Position numbers and translations under genes: made by a program. A stretch of 64,000 nt of DNA from Ricordea florida (taxonomy: Eukaryota; Cnidaria; Anthozoa; Corallimorpharia; Ricordeidae): the NCBI GenBank assembly GCA_949710005.1, contig OX453282.1, forward strand, positions 14,578,009 to 14,642,008. Direction: 5' to 3'. Below, one piece after another: positions 48,584 to 60,226 of the stretch. The stretch's first letter is position 1. Every line of letters starts with the position of its first letter. The notes beneath the pieces are model-generated. The model saw only the letters and a program-made list of their open reading frames with translations, had not been told where the DNA came from and did not search any database.

Positions 48584-49062
48584 GTTTATCGAATAAATTT
48601 ACTCCTTTAAATCTCTTTTTTAAAATTCATTTTTATAATTGTCCTGGATCCCCGGCTTCAATTTCGCAGACATGGACTATGCGGGGGTATGCTTCGCTGC
48701 GTCTTCGCATGGGCTGCGCGCGGGAGGTTCTCGCATCAGTTATGTAGCGGCTTGGCGGCTTTGCGAATGCTTGGCGGTGGCGTGACAAAGGCTTTATGAA
48801 GGCTTGGTGGCTTTGGCAATACCAGGCGGTGGTTTGGCTAAGGCTTGGCGGCTGCGCGCATCTTCAGCAATACCTAGATACAGCTTGACTAAGGCTTTGT
48901 AAAGGCTTAGGGACTTCGCGTATCTTCAGCAATACTCGGCAACGGCTTAGCTAGGCTCGACAGCAATTCCCAAACGCGGATTTTCAAAAATCGGGGGGTA
49001 ATTCTTTGTCAAAATTAGCTTATAAGCTAAAATTGTCCTGGTATCCGCTTTTTTCCCCTACT
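48576..49062. repeat. Right terminal inverted repeat of element B
   Basis: This is the inverse of 32157-32643, the same 487-bp length, ending CCGCTTTTTTCCCCTACT. The repeat stops just inside the coding start of the zinc-repeat gene. Confidence 0.9.
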
Positions 49063-49067
49063 CCTAC
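49063..49067. repeat. Target-site duplication of element B, right copy
   Basis: CCTAC follows the TIR end, matching 32152-32156. Confidence 0.7.
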
Positions 49068-49155
49068 CAATTTAAGGAACGTATCTATTTCTGGTGAACT
49101 TCACGCTTTCAAATAAAATGTTGAACCTCCAAAACGGGTCAGAGGAAGGGAAGGA

Positions 49156-49262
49156 GTTACGGTGTTGTCGCAAATAATGATTTTGAAATTCAATGAAGCT
49201 GCATACCACCGGACTGTTTTTGCTCCAGTTGATTTATATCGGGTTTTGTAATTTTTGTACAG
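49156..49262. repeat. Right arm of host inverted repeat flanking element B
   Basis: This is the inverse of 32036-32142 with about three mismatches. With the element removed, the arms would be separated by roughly 100 bp, as in a fold-back MITE. Confidence 0.85.
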
Positions 49263-50537
49263 TATAGAGGATCCAACGCTATAAATATAAATGAACACTT
49301 TATGAGAATGCTTCCCCCGATGTTTTCGATTTGATCGCTTTTAGAAGTCAAGTTAAGACGAAGTATCGTATTTTGACGTGCGTAACCAGCTTGTTGTCTC
49401 CGATTCAAAATAATACATGTCACGGCGAGCCACACTCTTGCTTTCCAAACTTCACGCGTGGATCGACTCATGAACTCGATGGACGTGGTCTGCTAAGCGT
49501 GAACCAATTCTTAAAAATAAGCTCTACATTTCCAACAGAAAAGATGTGAATCCTTTCACCGAGGGAATCGCTAACACCACAGACCTCAACGTTTAAAGAA
49601 GAAAACACTCTCCAGCACGTAAACAGATCCAGGAATAGCAAACATAGACACTAATAAAGTCATTTGGTGAATAAATCGAGTTAACAGCTCGAAAAGAGAG
49701 CAGCTCTGCACAAGAAAAACACTTAGGCGAATGTAGTCCACATGAAACTTTTCACGTTCTCTTCACCGTCGTCTTCACTTCAATCAGGTTGTTATGGCGA
49801 TGTTCACACCAAGCCAATCACACGGCGGCGGCATCTTTGCTAACCCTTATATAGGCAATATTGCGCAAGAATTGCAATTTCTCACGGAGAAAAAAAAATA
49901 TAGCAACCCCATTTTAATACTGGATTGCCATTGCCATGGCAACCCAGTAAAAAATACGAAGCCCGGTAGGCTTTTTCCTGACCCGGTACGCCCCATAAAT
50001 TATGAACGGTACCTTACAGAACTTTAAGTGATGCGGTGGGAGTGACTATACTGAAACTTGGCGGTCGAAGAGCCACCTTGAGTCGATCTTGGGCCTACAT
50101 CTTAAGAAAGATTTTTTGTTCGAAAAACCTTGGTGTTGTGACATTGACAAATATGCCGCATTTGAGCTCGATCCCCTGCCTTGCTTCTTCCGTTGTAGGA
50201 GTTATCAGGAGTACCCACTGGATTCCGAAGCTGTTTTTCTTTTTTGCCTCACCCAACATTACTCCGGGTAAGATCCAGTTTCATCGCCTTCAACACCACC
50301 CAACCCAGTGTAACTCTTTTCTTGTGTAACACGAATGTCAAAAGTTGCATCACAAGACTTGCCAATAAACTACCATACCCTCTCAGTCTTGTTGACTGGA
50401 AATAATCGGTGATTCTGGAAGTTTGCGAGAGTGACTTCGGTGCGTTTTCACCGTACACGTTTTTTGCTTGGGCTACATGTGGCAGAACAACGCGTCTCCT
50501 ATTTAGCACCTACAACATCATATTTATTTCTACTGTA
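49263..50537. other. No gene recognised
   Basis: This is host DNA; I see no convincing exon, RNA gene or repeat boundary. Confidence 0.4.
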
Positions 50538-51446
50538 CAGTGGAACCTCGCTGGGAACCGGCCAAATTTGTTCGTTAAATCGAGGGTTCGTTATATCGAA
50601 AACCTCGATATAACGAATTTGAGGGGAAACGACCAAAATGTTCGTTATATCGAGGTTACAGTTAATGATTGATTTGTAACACAGGTGACTTCTGTCACGC
50701 AATTGAACGCAATTTTTATCACCCAGAAGTGCCGCGTTTTGAAATGCAATTCATTAAGCATGGTGGCTTTCAGTAGCAATTATTTTCACTTTTGAGCAGA
50801 CGCGCAGCTTTTGTTTACAAAAGAACGGCACTTTCAGAATAGCAATTTAAAAATGTTACAACATGGAGGTTATCAAGGAGGGACGTGGCAGATCGTGGGT
50901 CATGTGCCATTGACACTGTCACGTGTATTTCACTTGTTTTTACAACACGGAGGATGTCAAATCTTAGTGGAAGTGACTGGCAAACGGAGAAACCAGGGCA
51001 TTGGAATAGAAATTCCGGCTACGTATTCAATGTATCTCAAGAAGCCTTCGAAAGTGAAGAAGTTAATAGAACTAATAAGAGACAAAGAAGATAGAGCAGA
51101 AGTTAATTGATGTCGAAATACTAGTGCCAGTGTCTATGACATATAATAAGCCGTCGACTTGGTTGCTGTCTCTTTGCCATATAAGGATTAAAGGATTTGT
51201 TGACTGTTGAACTGTTCAGTGTTTATCTTCTGTCGCGTGTTGACATTGTAATTCGTTATATCGAGGTAGATTTTACGTTTGGGCTTCGGATTATGTTCGT
51301 TATATCGAAGAATTCGTTATATCGAGGTTCGTTATATTGAGGTTCTATTCCATACCAGTTACTGTGACTTTGGCCGGGACTTAGAATATCGTTCGTTTTA
51401 TCGAGGACTTCGTTAAATAGAGGTTCGTTAAATGGAGTTTCCACTG
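50538..51446. mobile_element. pogo/Tigger-like non-autonomous element, TA-flanked
   Basis: The left end CAGTGGAACCTCG and right end (inverse CAGTGGAAACTCC) are flanked by TA on both sides (50536-50537, 51447-51448). Subterminal GTTCGTTATATCGAGG repeats occur in several copies at both ends (50577-50655, 51251-51430). These are features of Tc1/mariner-superfamily pogo/Tigger elements. No transposase is encoded. Confidence 0.7.
50892..51110 (+). pseudogene. Captured exon-like fragment, C-terminal part of a VGHVP-type domain
   Basis: After an AG acceptor-like site (GTGGCAG), the frame reads IVGHVPLTLSRVFHLFLQHG, then VEVTGKRRNQGIGIEIPATY and a Lys-rich end. This resembles the C-terminal half of a HIRAN-like domain common in cnidarian and fish predicted proteins (recall). 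It lies wholly inside the pogo/Tigger-like element, so it was probably carried by it. Confidence 0.4.
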
Positions 51447-51448
51447 TA

Positions 51449-54400
51449 AATGTTTTTAAGTCTGTTCAAAATATGTCTGTTCGACTTCTACTTACTGCCC
51501 TCACCAATCATTTCACTGCTAAGCATGAAAAACTTTGCTCATAAAGCCCTTTGACTTTTTTTTTAATGTTGTGCGTGTTTGAAAATATGTTTCTCTCAGG
51601 CAGGCAAGAAAATTCGCAATTAAGAACTTTTTCCGTGTGACTTATGCACTAGTCAATTGAAATCCCCACTCACCAACCCCACTTCGCGAAGTGTTAAATT
51701 TTTCCATTTTCCCCGGTAAGTGGGGAGTGGTATTTTACTAAATTCCCGGGCGGTACCACCCTCGGTCGCTTGTCAAAGACCCAGTGCTTTTTGGCTAATT
51801 TATGCAATTAACAAAAAATCAGTTTTGGCTTTTTTAAAAAATAGTTTTCCAAGTAGATTATAGAGTAAAGTACCCATCATTCATACAATTTTCGCTCCAG
51901 CGTCCAATGTAAAGTAGGAAACTGTGATGTCGCTCTGCCTTGAAGAATTTAGAAAAACGAGGACTGCTGTGGTTTTTGACACAAGCTGTTAATATTACAA
52001 CTCACACATTGGCACAACAAGAACAACAAAACTTTATTTGTGTTTGTGTACAAATATCAATAAAAGGGATATGGAACTGGAAATTTCTCTAAGGCCCAAA
52101 ATCAGTTAACACTTCCTAAATAATTCAATAGTGACCAATAAGCAGTCAAAGTTAATAATTATTCAAGAACTAAATAGCATTGCTAATGTATATAAATTTG
52201 CATTTCACATCAGTATTAAAATCGAAATAAATGCAAACAAATTTTAAATTGTAGGGCATTAAATTTTCACAGAAGGACATTTAATTCAAAGGATGGCTCG
52301 GTTTACTCAATATAAATATCTTTCGCACAACATCTGCCATATTCTTTCCCCTTTGCTTCATGCGTTGGAGAGCTTTGGATTCAGTCCACCACGGAAACCT
52401 TACTTCCTGTGCAATGTTAAAATCCCGGCTAAATGTCTCGCTATTTGAAGAGTAAGGGTTAAATTGTTCGTATCCCGCGACACCGTGTTGTTAAATACGC
52501 GTTACTGAAATCCCCGGTATGGTAGCCTTGATTTCCCGCCCTATCCCGGGGATCGGGGGGGTGGGGCTAAGGTTTTCAATTGATTTGTGCATTACACGTA
52601 CTCGAGACACAAATATAGCCGTTGACACCGATATTTAATTATTACTGGATTGCTTGTAGCGCTACCCAGGTGTTTGATTCAGGGTCGAATTTACCAGGTG
52701 TTATTTTTCGTTGCAAAATTGCACATTGCGTACCCAGAGTTCTTAGGAATCTTAACCAGTAGTGCTTGTTTGAGAGCGCGATAACGAATCTTACTGTCAG
52801 TCATCTTTGTAAAATATTGTGTGCTGAATGACAAATTGATTGGATTCATTTTTCTCAAAAACATCCAAACGCTCGTTTACAAAAGTTTGTTTGCAATTTT
52901 ACTTTATAACCCGTTTCAAATTTATTAGCATATCGTGAAGTATGGACGGATTGAACTTACGCGTGCAAAGCAATATCAGATGAACCTGTATTGTGCTGAT
53001 TTGTGTAACTTTACTATTGACAATAATTTTTCTTATAAAACAATGATTCTTAAAGTTTATGTGAGTGGCTGAGAACAAATTTTGGGCAGACGTTCTAAAA
53101 ATCTGACAGGATATAACTGAAACGCTGCATGTGTTGCTAATGAAGCTGGTGGGGGGGGTGGGGGTGGTAGATCTCTGACGACAATACTGTTAATACATGA
53201 CTTCTTTCCTTGATTACTTGGCTCTCCGGCCTCCAGCTGTCATCAAATTTGGTTATGTTTTTAAAGTTTGTTTCCCCAAAGCCGGTGATGACAATCAAAC
53301 TTTTTAAATGTCTTCCACGTGACCAAAATACGAAATGCCTTAAATGTTTTGCATATTAATCCTTTCGGAAATCGCCGGAGTTTTACTGTGAGTCGAGAAA
53401 GGTTAATGCTAAGCCTGAGGTACGAGGTAGAATTTCAGATTGGGCTCACCTTGTATTTTTCACAAAGACAAACGTACCCTACAGAAAGTGAAATCAATCT
53501 GTTACAAATTCACAGGAAAAGAAAACATTTACCGTATATATTTTTATTCAAACAGTACGCAGTTTTGTAGTCCTCGTACCTTTCCCGGCAACTCATTTCC
53601 GCCATATTGATGATTGCCTGTTTGCTAAGACTGGCAGAGTTGGTTGTATTTTCCCGTCCCTAGTTTCACAGCATTGTAGTGAAGTATCTGACCTGTAAGC
53701 CCCCCTGTTAACCCAAACGTTCGTCTTGTTTTCCACTTTAGACAGGGTTGAATGTTGAAGAGGCATTTCAACTAATGATGCAACAGATTCAACGAATCCA
53801 GCCCGCTTTGTTAGAAAGAACAGCTCCCAGAAATCATGAAGATAAAACGAGGAAGAAAGAGTGCGCTGTGCTTTAATCTAGAACTGGCAAGATCAATCAA
53901 AGTAATTGTCCACTGTTTGGACGGGGCTAGCAGCGAAAGCTTTCACCTGGGGACTGTACTGGTCAGGACATGGTATCGTTATTCTGAGCATTTATCATGG
54001 CTCGAAGCGCATGCCGTTTTATTTAACTGTATACTCTCCCGTTGAGGTGGTTGTTCCGCTACTTTAAATAGCTGCTTGCGGAAATAAAATAGATGATCTG
54101 GCCAAACATATTTTAAGGTTTGTTTTTATTGTATTATTTCTTTTTTTTCCTTCTATTTGTGAAGTGCCGCTCTTTACAGCCACAAATGTATGCCAAAGCA
54201 GAAAGATTTCAAATGCTCTTCGCTGATTGACCAGAAGAAGCTAGGGAAAAAAAGCTCTTTTTGCAGTCAGGTGAAATAAATCCCACTTCTTGTGGAGCTT
54301 GTTCGAGAAGACTAATTACCCAGGGACTATCCCGCGGCGCTGTCTTGGTAAAGTTTGCCCTATTATGACGTTGGTTCTTGGGGGATGCTGGATGCAGGGT

Positions 54401-54930
54401 GGTTAGATTTTTGCTTGCATGATGCATCTGCAAGTTTGATGCGAAGTGGCTTGAGCCGATCGCATGAATGTCCCCGTCGAGTTAGTCTTCTAGTTCATTG
54501 TAGCCAAGTTTTGCCTTGTCATTTCACACTACCGTTGTTGTTAAATTAATCTAAGTGAATCACTTCAAATGGTTCTTCACGGTTTTAGGCTACAAAGCGG
54601 ACGGAGAAAAAAGCTAAAGTTGTTCCCTCCTTGTAATGCCCATGGTAAGATGGGACAACAAGCTAATGGGCTTACCACACGCACTTTACTGAAAACGGAA
54701 AAAACACGGGAAAATCGAGCCACATCGAGCCCCATGTTTAGGTGGAGTCTATCGAGTGTTTGTGTACTTCTTGACATACAAAACAATCCAACGTGCAAGT
54801 TAACTTATACACCATTCACACCAAAGCTTAACATGTTGAAGTGCTGTTTAGTTAGTTATTTCCTTTATAAAAGCTGCTTAACCTGAATTAGAAAACAGTC
54901 CTAAGAGAATTCGCGCGCTGATTGGTTAGA
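51449..54930. other. No gene recognised
   Basis: This is host DNA with poly-G/GC patches (52545-52565, 53150-53165), AT-rich tracts, and no ORF with recognisable content on either strand. Confidence 0.4.
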
Positions 54931-54934
54931 ATTC

Positions 54935-55211
54935 ATGTTTCTATTAAACAATTAGATTATGAGCTCGAGATTTCTATCACGCATAGAAATCGAGAGCGAA
55001 TAATCTAATTGTTTTAGTATAAATCTACTAGTCGTTCAAAACTTTGTCGTTTCTGGAACAGCCTCGACCAGTAAACTGTCTAAATCTTCTTCACGGACTC
55101 TTCGAAAACGTGAAGAAGCGGCCGCCATTACGCTACTCACTATCTATCACAGAATAGATAGTGAGTAGCGTAGCCAATCAGAGGGCGGCATTTGTGATAG
55201 AACACTAGTAG

Positions 55212-55235
<24 letters not shown>
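54935..55235. mobile_element. Nested inverted repeats (MITE cluster)
   Basis: The stem CAATTAGATTAT...ATAATCTAATTG (about 54949-55012) is followed by an outer pair AGTATAAATCTACTAGT (about 55016-55032) and ACTAGTAGATTTATACT (about 55205-55221). Inside the latter is a hairpin ACGCTACTCACTATCTAT...ATAGATAGTGAGTAGCGT at about 55129-55173. Confidence 0.65.
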
Positions 55236-55246
<11 letters not shown>

Positions 55247-56369
55247 TTTTCTATTTCTTAAATACTAACGTAATTCCCGTTGTAAATATTGGGATTATAA
55301 GATAGCTTTTCGGGCCAGGTAAGTTACCTGGTCTTTCGAGAAACAGACCTTGTCTCCGTGAATTCAATTATTTTTTTCTCAGATTTCTGTCTAGGCGACA
55401 CAGAATGTACTCGATGCAGCCATTGGGGCAACAGTCCGGACATCTCGTTCTCGAAAACCCGTTTCCGAAGAGCTTTAAATTAGTGCCAAACATGAAGACA
55501 AGCAAATAGAAACGAATTTGACTTTGAAACTTTCCACTGGGCAGGCTGAGACAAATCCACACTTTGATTCTTGGATTCTCTGAAACTTTCTTCCGTTTCT
55601 TTCGAAACGATATTTTTGTTAACGACCTGTTAGTGATAAACAGCCAGAGTTGGAGTTGGGCTATGGAAGACGCTAACTTGTAATTTTACTTACCGTACAA
55701 AGGCTACCATGTCGAATTGGTGAGGATTTTTTCATGAGCAATGAAAGTCAACATTCTACTTGGTCGTAGGATAGGATCGAAAAGGCGTCGAAGGAAAAGC
55801 CAGAAGCCTACCATACTGATGGTAAAAAAAAATCTTTGATAGAAGAGTGAAACGAACCAAGATCCTGCATTTTAGTTAATTTCAGCAGGTACTTATTGCC
55901 ACAAACCTAAACAACAGTGCAGTGTATTTGGAACTGATCTACCAAACTTGTCACTGTGCCAGGTTAACTTGAATTCAAAGTAAATAAATGCCTCAACTGA
56001 AATAATTATTCTAGAATCATAGTATAATGAAAAGTATAATGAGCTAGAATCAGTGCACTAAACCCGAGCATAGACGAACATGAATTTATTTTACGTTTAA
56101 ATGAAGAAAACCAAGCTTGATGCCCATTGTTGAGTTAAAACAATTTGGAAATTTGTTATGTGCTGCTAATATTACACTTGCGTGCAAGTTTCTCGTAAAA
56201 TAGAAATCTATTTCCTACATTCTATTTTTCAAAATGTTCGGGGAAGAAAAGGTCGTTGTGTTGAGCCCATTATTCAAACGACTGTTGGCGCAAACTTCAT
56301 CAGAGTTACCCAGGCGTTGGAAGAGTTTGATTAAAGTCCTTATCCATCTTTGCAGTGAGTTATGTCCTT
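55236..56369. other. No gene recognised
   Basis: I see no supported exon or repeat in this stretch. Confidence 0.4.
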
Positions 56370-56570
56370 TCAGGTTGTCACTCGCTGTGGATTAGTCAGA
56401 CCTTTCTTGCTCTCTTCCTCTTCTTCTCTAACCTCGGACGAGTTTCTCACCATTCTCTTGAGGAAAGACACATAGAAAAACGAGAATAGCAGCACTGACC
56501 CCATTAAAACACCAGCCTCTGTAATCATATTTGAAGTTTCCCTTGACTTGAAAAGCACTCCCGTTCTTCT
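56370..56570 (-). CDS. Possible terminal exon of a single-pass membrane protein
   Basis: On the minus strand the frame after a GCCAG site gives RRTGVLFKSRETSNMITEAG, then a hydrophobic segment (VLMGSVLLFSFFYVSFL). Basic residues and an acidic tail (REEEEESKKG) follow, ending in a stop at 56370. The order of membrane helix, positive stop-transfer and acidic cytosolic tail looks like genuine coding sequence. No family or upstream exon is recognised. Confidence 0.3.
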   Translation of the reverse strand, partial: RRTGVLFKSRETSNMITEAGVLMGSVLLFSFFYVSFLKRMVRNSSEVREEEEESKKGLTNPQRVTT

Positions 56571-57607
56571 ACCTGGCGAAGCAATGTTTGGATTGCACGC
56601 AAACATTTGTATACTTATATGCATCATTTATCAATCGGTTTTGTTGACCGACTTGACCCAAATACAGTTTTAAAGTTATTAAAGTTTCATAAAACCAATC
56701 ACCTTGTAAATGTATTATTAATATTCCACTGGATAGTAAGTCACGCCGGCAATGCATTTCTCAAAAGAAACTGTTGTTACTACTTTTTCCACGTTAAGTT
56801 CGCAATTGCTAAAATTATGTTAACACTGTTGATTATTTCCATCTATATGGCATAAATGATTTATTTCATATTTTCAAAGTTTTATGTGCCATTCCTCATA
56901 CAGGTACCCACTTGTACGCACAGCTTCTAAACAATGCTTTATTTAGTTGGAGACGATTAGTGGCCATAATTCCAGCATAACCCGGCGTTTAAGCGAATGG
57001 TTTGTTTTGTATGAATGTTCGCTATAGACCGCGAGCAGTCTGTCTTTGCGTCAGATCCTCCAAAAAGCAAAAGAATTATACAAATGAGTTGTAGAATTGA
57101 GGGAAATGGGGAGAAAGCGCCCGAGTTTCTAACGCATCGCGGCTTCGTCACGCGCCGCATGAAACGTGGTACATTGCTGTAGTTTGTGCATCCCGCTCCG
57201 CGCATAGAGAATCAGAAAAATAGACTGCTCGCGCTCTAAATCCACTAAAGCAGAGTTTTGGGAAGAGAAACTGCTTCTTGTTGTCCATTGAAGCAGGTAC
57301 CAAACAGACGGTAAGTCGGTCCGATGTATTCTTGATGAGAATCGTGCATGGGATCGAGTATACGGTGTCGCTGAAGGGTCTGTAGGCTTGGTAGACGTTG
57401 TGAGTACGCAAAATAATTATGCTTGGTTTTGTAAGTGTGTAGACGTATTGATTTACAGCAACGGCTTGAGCTTTCGGTGTCAGGGCATTTGAGTGTGTCT
57501 CGTATTACGCACATAACAATGTACATGAAAAAATTACTCGATTGTGATTGGTTGAGAGCAGTGCAGTTCAGATGTAACACCAGTGCAAAAAGTGTAACAC
57601 TAGTGTA
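56571..57607. other. No gene recognised
   Basis: This is host DNA, with short ORFs only and no conserved pattern. Confidence 0.35.
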
Positions 57608-57730
57608 ACTAGACGCTCTCGGAAGCGTTCACTCGGGCTACACTTGATAATACGGCTTCGCACAAACGTGAATGTCAGTTTACGCCTACGTTTTGTATAT
57701 ATTGTATACTATATGGCTGGTTCCACGGGG
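57608..57730 (+). repeat. Truncated copy of the MITE at 31306-31742
   Basis: It starts ACTAGACGCTCTCGGAAGCG and runs through CGGCTTCG...GAATGTCAG to GGCTGGTTCCACG. It breaks off where the GC-rich CCACGGAC repeats begin. Confidence 0.7.
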
Positions 57731-57739
57731 TAACCCGAA

Positions 57740-57833
57740 AACACTGACCCCCGGACCGCGGACCCCCCATACGGACCGAGTCCACGGACTGGTCCACGGA
57801 CTACCCCTACGGACCCCCTCTACGGACCACCCC
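57740..57833. repeat. GC-rich TACGGAC/CCACGGAC minisatellite
   Basis: Degenerate repeats of GGACC, TCCACGGACT and CCTACGGACC lie between two mobile-element ends. Confidence 0.6.
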
Positions 57834-58063
57834 AAAAATAGCATAATAAATAATAACTGAAGATTTGACTTACTGGTTGTCTAATAGATCACTCGTGTCG
57901 GCGAAATTTCGATCGTTACGCCTTGCAAATGTAACAGACTTGGGTTCAGGCTCGGGCGCAAGTTATAGCGGGGCTCCCGCGCGCGAGGCGCGCGAGGAGC
58001 AGAGCCCCATACTCATGGAATATGGTCAACCTCTTTTCTTTTGGTTGTCACGTGACTGACCGA

Positions 58064-58091
58064 GCGTACGTACGTACGTACGTACGTACGC
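58064..58091. repeat. (GTAC)n microsatellite
   Basis: This is a self-complementary tetranucleotide run ending ACGCG. Confidence 0.8.
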
Positions 58092-58547
58092 GTCTAAAGA
58101 TTGTACGGGTAGGGTAGGGGAGATATCAAAAAGGAAGGGAGGGGTATCTCAGGCTTGTCTTGGCAAATCCACCTCTTTTATATTGGACATTCACAATATT
58201 GTCAATTGACAGCTGTCAAAACGGGATAGCCACTGACCAGCATCACATGACCATATTGTGGGCTCATGTGTCAACTCATCGAGGTGACGTGATTTATTTG
58301 GAAGCTGTTCTCGTAGCCCGCATATTTTTGGCGGGAAATTGCGTTGGAGACTGAAAAAGAAATTTTCAGTTCATTGTCTTTTTGAGACACAATATTACTA
58401 CTCTACACTCTTAAAGTTTTACTAAAGGATAAACGAAACAATTTCTATTGCCATGTCAACAAACAATAGCAGAGAAAATATAATTTGCAGAACACAGGGT
58501 TCAGGTGAAGAGCAACGGGAAAGAGAGCAAGAATTAACTGAGGAAGA

Positions 58548-58892
58548 ATGAGCGAAGTAGATCGCCAAAGAAGGCGCGCTCGGGAAAGAGAAAGGAGACG
58601 AAATTATAGCGAAGAACGCCGACAAGCAGAAAGAGTCCGGGCTCGAGAAAATAGACAAAATGTTAACGAAGAACGCCGAGAAGCGGAAAGATTCCGTGCT
58701 GTGGAAAACAGACAAAATTGTAGCGAAGAATGCCGAGAAGCGGAAAGACTTTGTGCTGTGGAAAACAGACAAAATTTTAGCGAAGAAAGCCGAGAAGTGG
58801 AAAGACTCCGTGCTGTGGAAAACAGACAAAACTGTAGCGAAGAAAGCCGAGAAGTGGAAAGACTCCGTGCTATGGACCACAAATTTGCATAA
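58548..58892 (+). CDS. Arg/Glu-rich 20-residue repeat protein
   Basis: The 114-aa ORF starts MSEVDRQRRRARERERRRNY and then repeats a 20-residue unit about four times (60-bp DNA repeat), of the form RAVENRQNxSEExREAERxx. It is predicted to be a charged helix. Similar Arg/Glu-rich repeats occur at N-termini of proteins from some transposons (recall, weak). It lies inside the 57848-60824 element. Expression is unproven; the ORF could be a by-product of the DNA repeat. Confidence 0.4.
   Translation: MSEVDRQRRRARERERRRNYSEERRQAERVRARENRQNVNEERREAERFRAVENRQNCSEECREAERLCAVENRQNFSEESREVERLRAVENRQNCSEESREVERLRAMDHKFA
58605..58880. repeat. 60-bp tandem repeat
   Basis: The unit contains GAAGAACGCCGAGAAGCGGA and GTGCTGTGGAAAACAGACAA, with four to five copies kept in frame. 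Confidence 0.75.
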
Positions 58893-59958
58893 GTTTTGTC
58901 TGCATAATATTTGCTCACTGATGCGTGACTCAGCACTCGCACTTTCCACTTTCCCTTAAACTTGACACTTGACTTGGAAAACCGACTTCTAAACAAACCT
59001 TCTTCAGAAAAATGATCTTCTGAATGCACTACTTTTGAATGAGAAGCAAACTGATGAAAGATTTCAAATTTTTATGTGCTTTAATCATATAAACATCTCC
59101 CCTGTCGACGGCTAAGAAATACTCCCGCGGGAATTTTCTCTTGGCGGCAAATTGCAGAATGTAGCGCTTTCACTGGCAGCTTTTCGCGTTGTCGACGTTG
59201 TCATTTAGTGTGTCGATTGAGAACTTTGGTTTCAACGTCGTTGTTTTCGTAAAAAATGTTCTTCTAAATTGTAAAATGTCTCAAATGTATGTTAGTCATT
59301 CACGTGTTGCGTTGGACCAGGTCTAATTATAGTTCACACTTTTACGGTTATTTATTTCTTATGTTAAGTAACTACAGCTAATTGTAGTGAATAAATGAAG
59401 GCAGTAATTTTTTAAACTTACAATGTAATTAAGAAAAGAATAATTAATAATCATTTTTTCATTCTCGTGAAAAATGTTTTTCGGGCTGGTAGATGTTGGT
59501 TACAGCTTGCCCGAAGGGCAATCTGTAAAATTAATTTTCTTTGCACCCTGCTTGGAGTAAACATTTATTTTACCGATGTGTTCGTTTTAACACGAAAATG
59601 ACAAGAGTTGTGTCCGGCATTTCCCAGTAGCGTGTACAAATCTTTTAAATACATTTACGCAAATAGAATGGTTAATTTCATCAGGAATAGAATACAGTAC
59701 ATTGATAATTTGTGTTTTTTGTAGAATATACTCTATGTCTTTGTAGGTAGAAAGACCGTACTTATGGCAGACGAAAGTTTAGACAAAAATCATAGCAAGT
59801 TAAACGACCTCGACACTTAACTATAGTTAAAAACGTTTGTGAATTCCTTCGCAATATTTTAGAATGCTTTTACAGTTTAAAGTGAAATGAAAGTACTAAC
59901 GGGAGCCCCGCTTTTAGGCTTGGCTAAATCTATATATTATCACATATGTGCACAATTA

Positions 59959-60226
59959 AGGGACGGACCATTAGAAAAGTGATGGGAGTGTGGGGAAAAA
60001 AACAAAAAAAAAAGTCATGGAAGGGAAAATGCCAAGAAAAAAAATTCATGCAGAAGGAAGGTCCAATAGTGACTTTTTCACACGTTGTAAAAAAAATTCG
60101 TGCCGAGGGGTTCACCTGAAAAAATATTCCTGCACAAGCAGTGAGCGAAAAAAAAAAATTCGTGCAAGCTGAAAATTCCCCACACCACCCCACTCCCACC
60201 CATCACTTTTCTAATGGTCCGTCCCT
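59959..60226. mobile_element. MITE nested in the 3-kb element
   Basis: AGGGACGGACCATTAGAAAA at the left is mirrored by TTTTCTAATGGTCCGTCCCT at the right. The interior is A-rich. Confidence 0.75.

Larger units (their letters stand above)
32157..49062 (+). mobile_element. Complete Polinton/Maverick element B
   Basis: This 16,906-bp element has 487-bp TIRs, a 5-bp flanking direct repeat, a polymerase B gene, a DDE integrase gene, a capsid/ATPase block and open reading frames throughout. The gene order is POLB(+), INT(-), a seven-gene plus block, SSB-like(-), a four-gene plus block, then three minus-strand genes. It is complete by structure. Self-synthesising transposition by protein-primed replication plus integrase is known for the class, and the capsid genes imply virion formation. 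Confidence 0.92.

Noticed and set aside
58422-59029. Long minus-strand ORFs over the 60-bp repeat
   Set aside because: A 60-bp repeat keeps all frames open. The plus-strand frame with an ATG and charged helical repeat is the better candidate.
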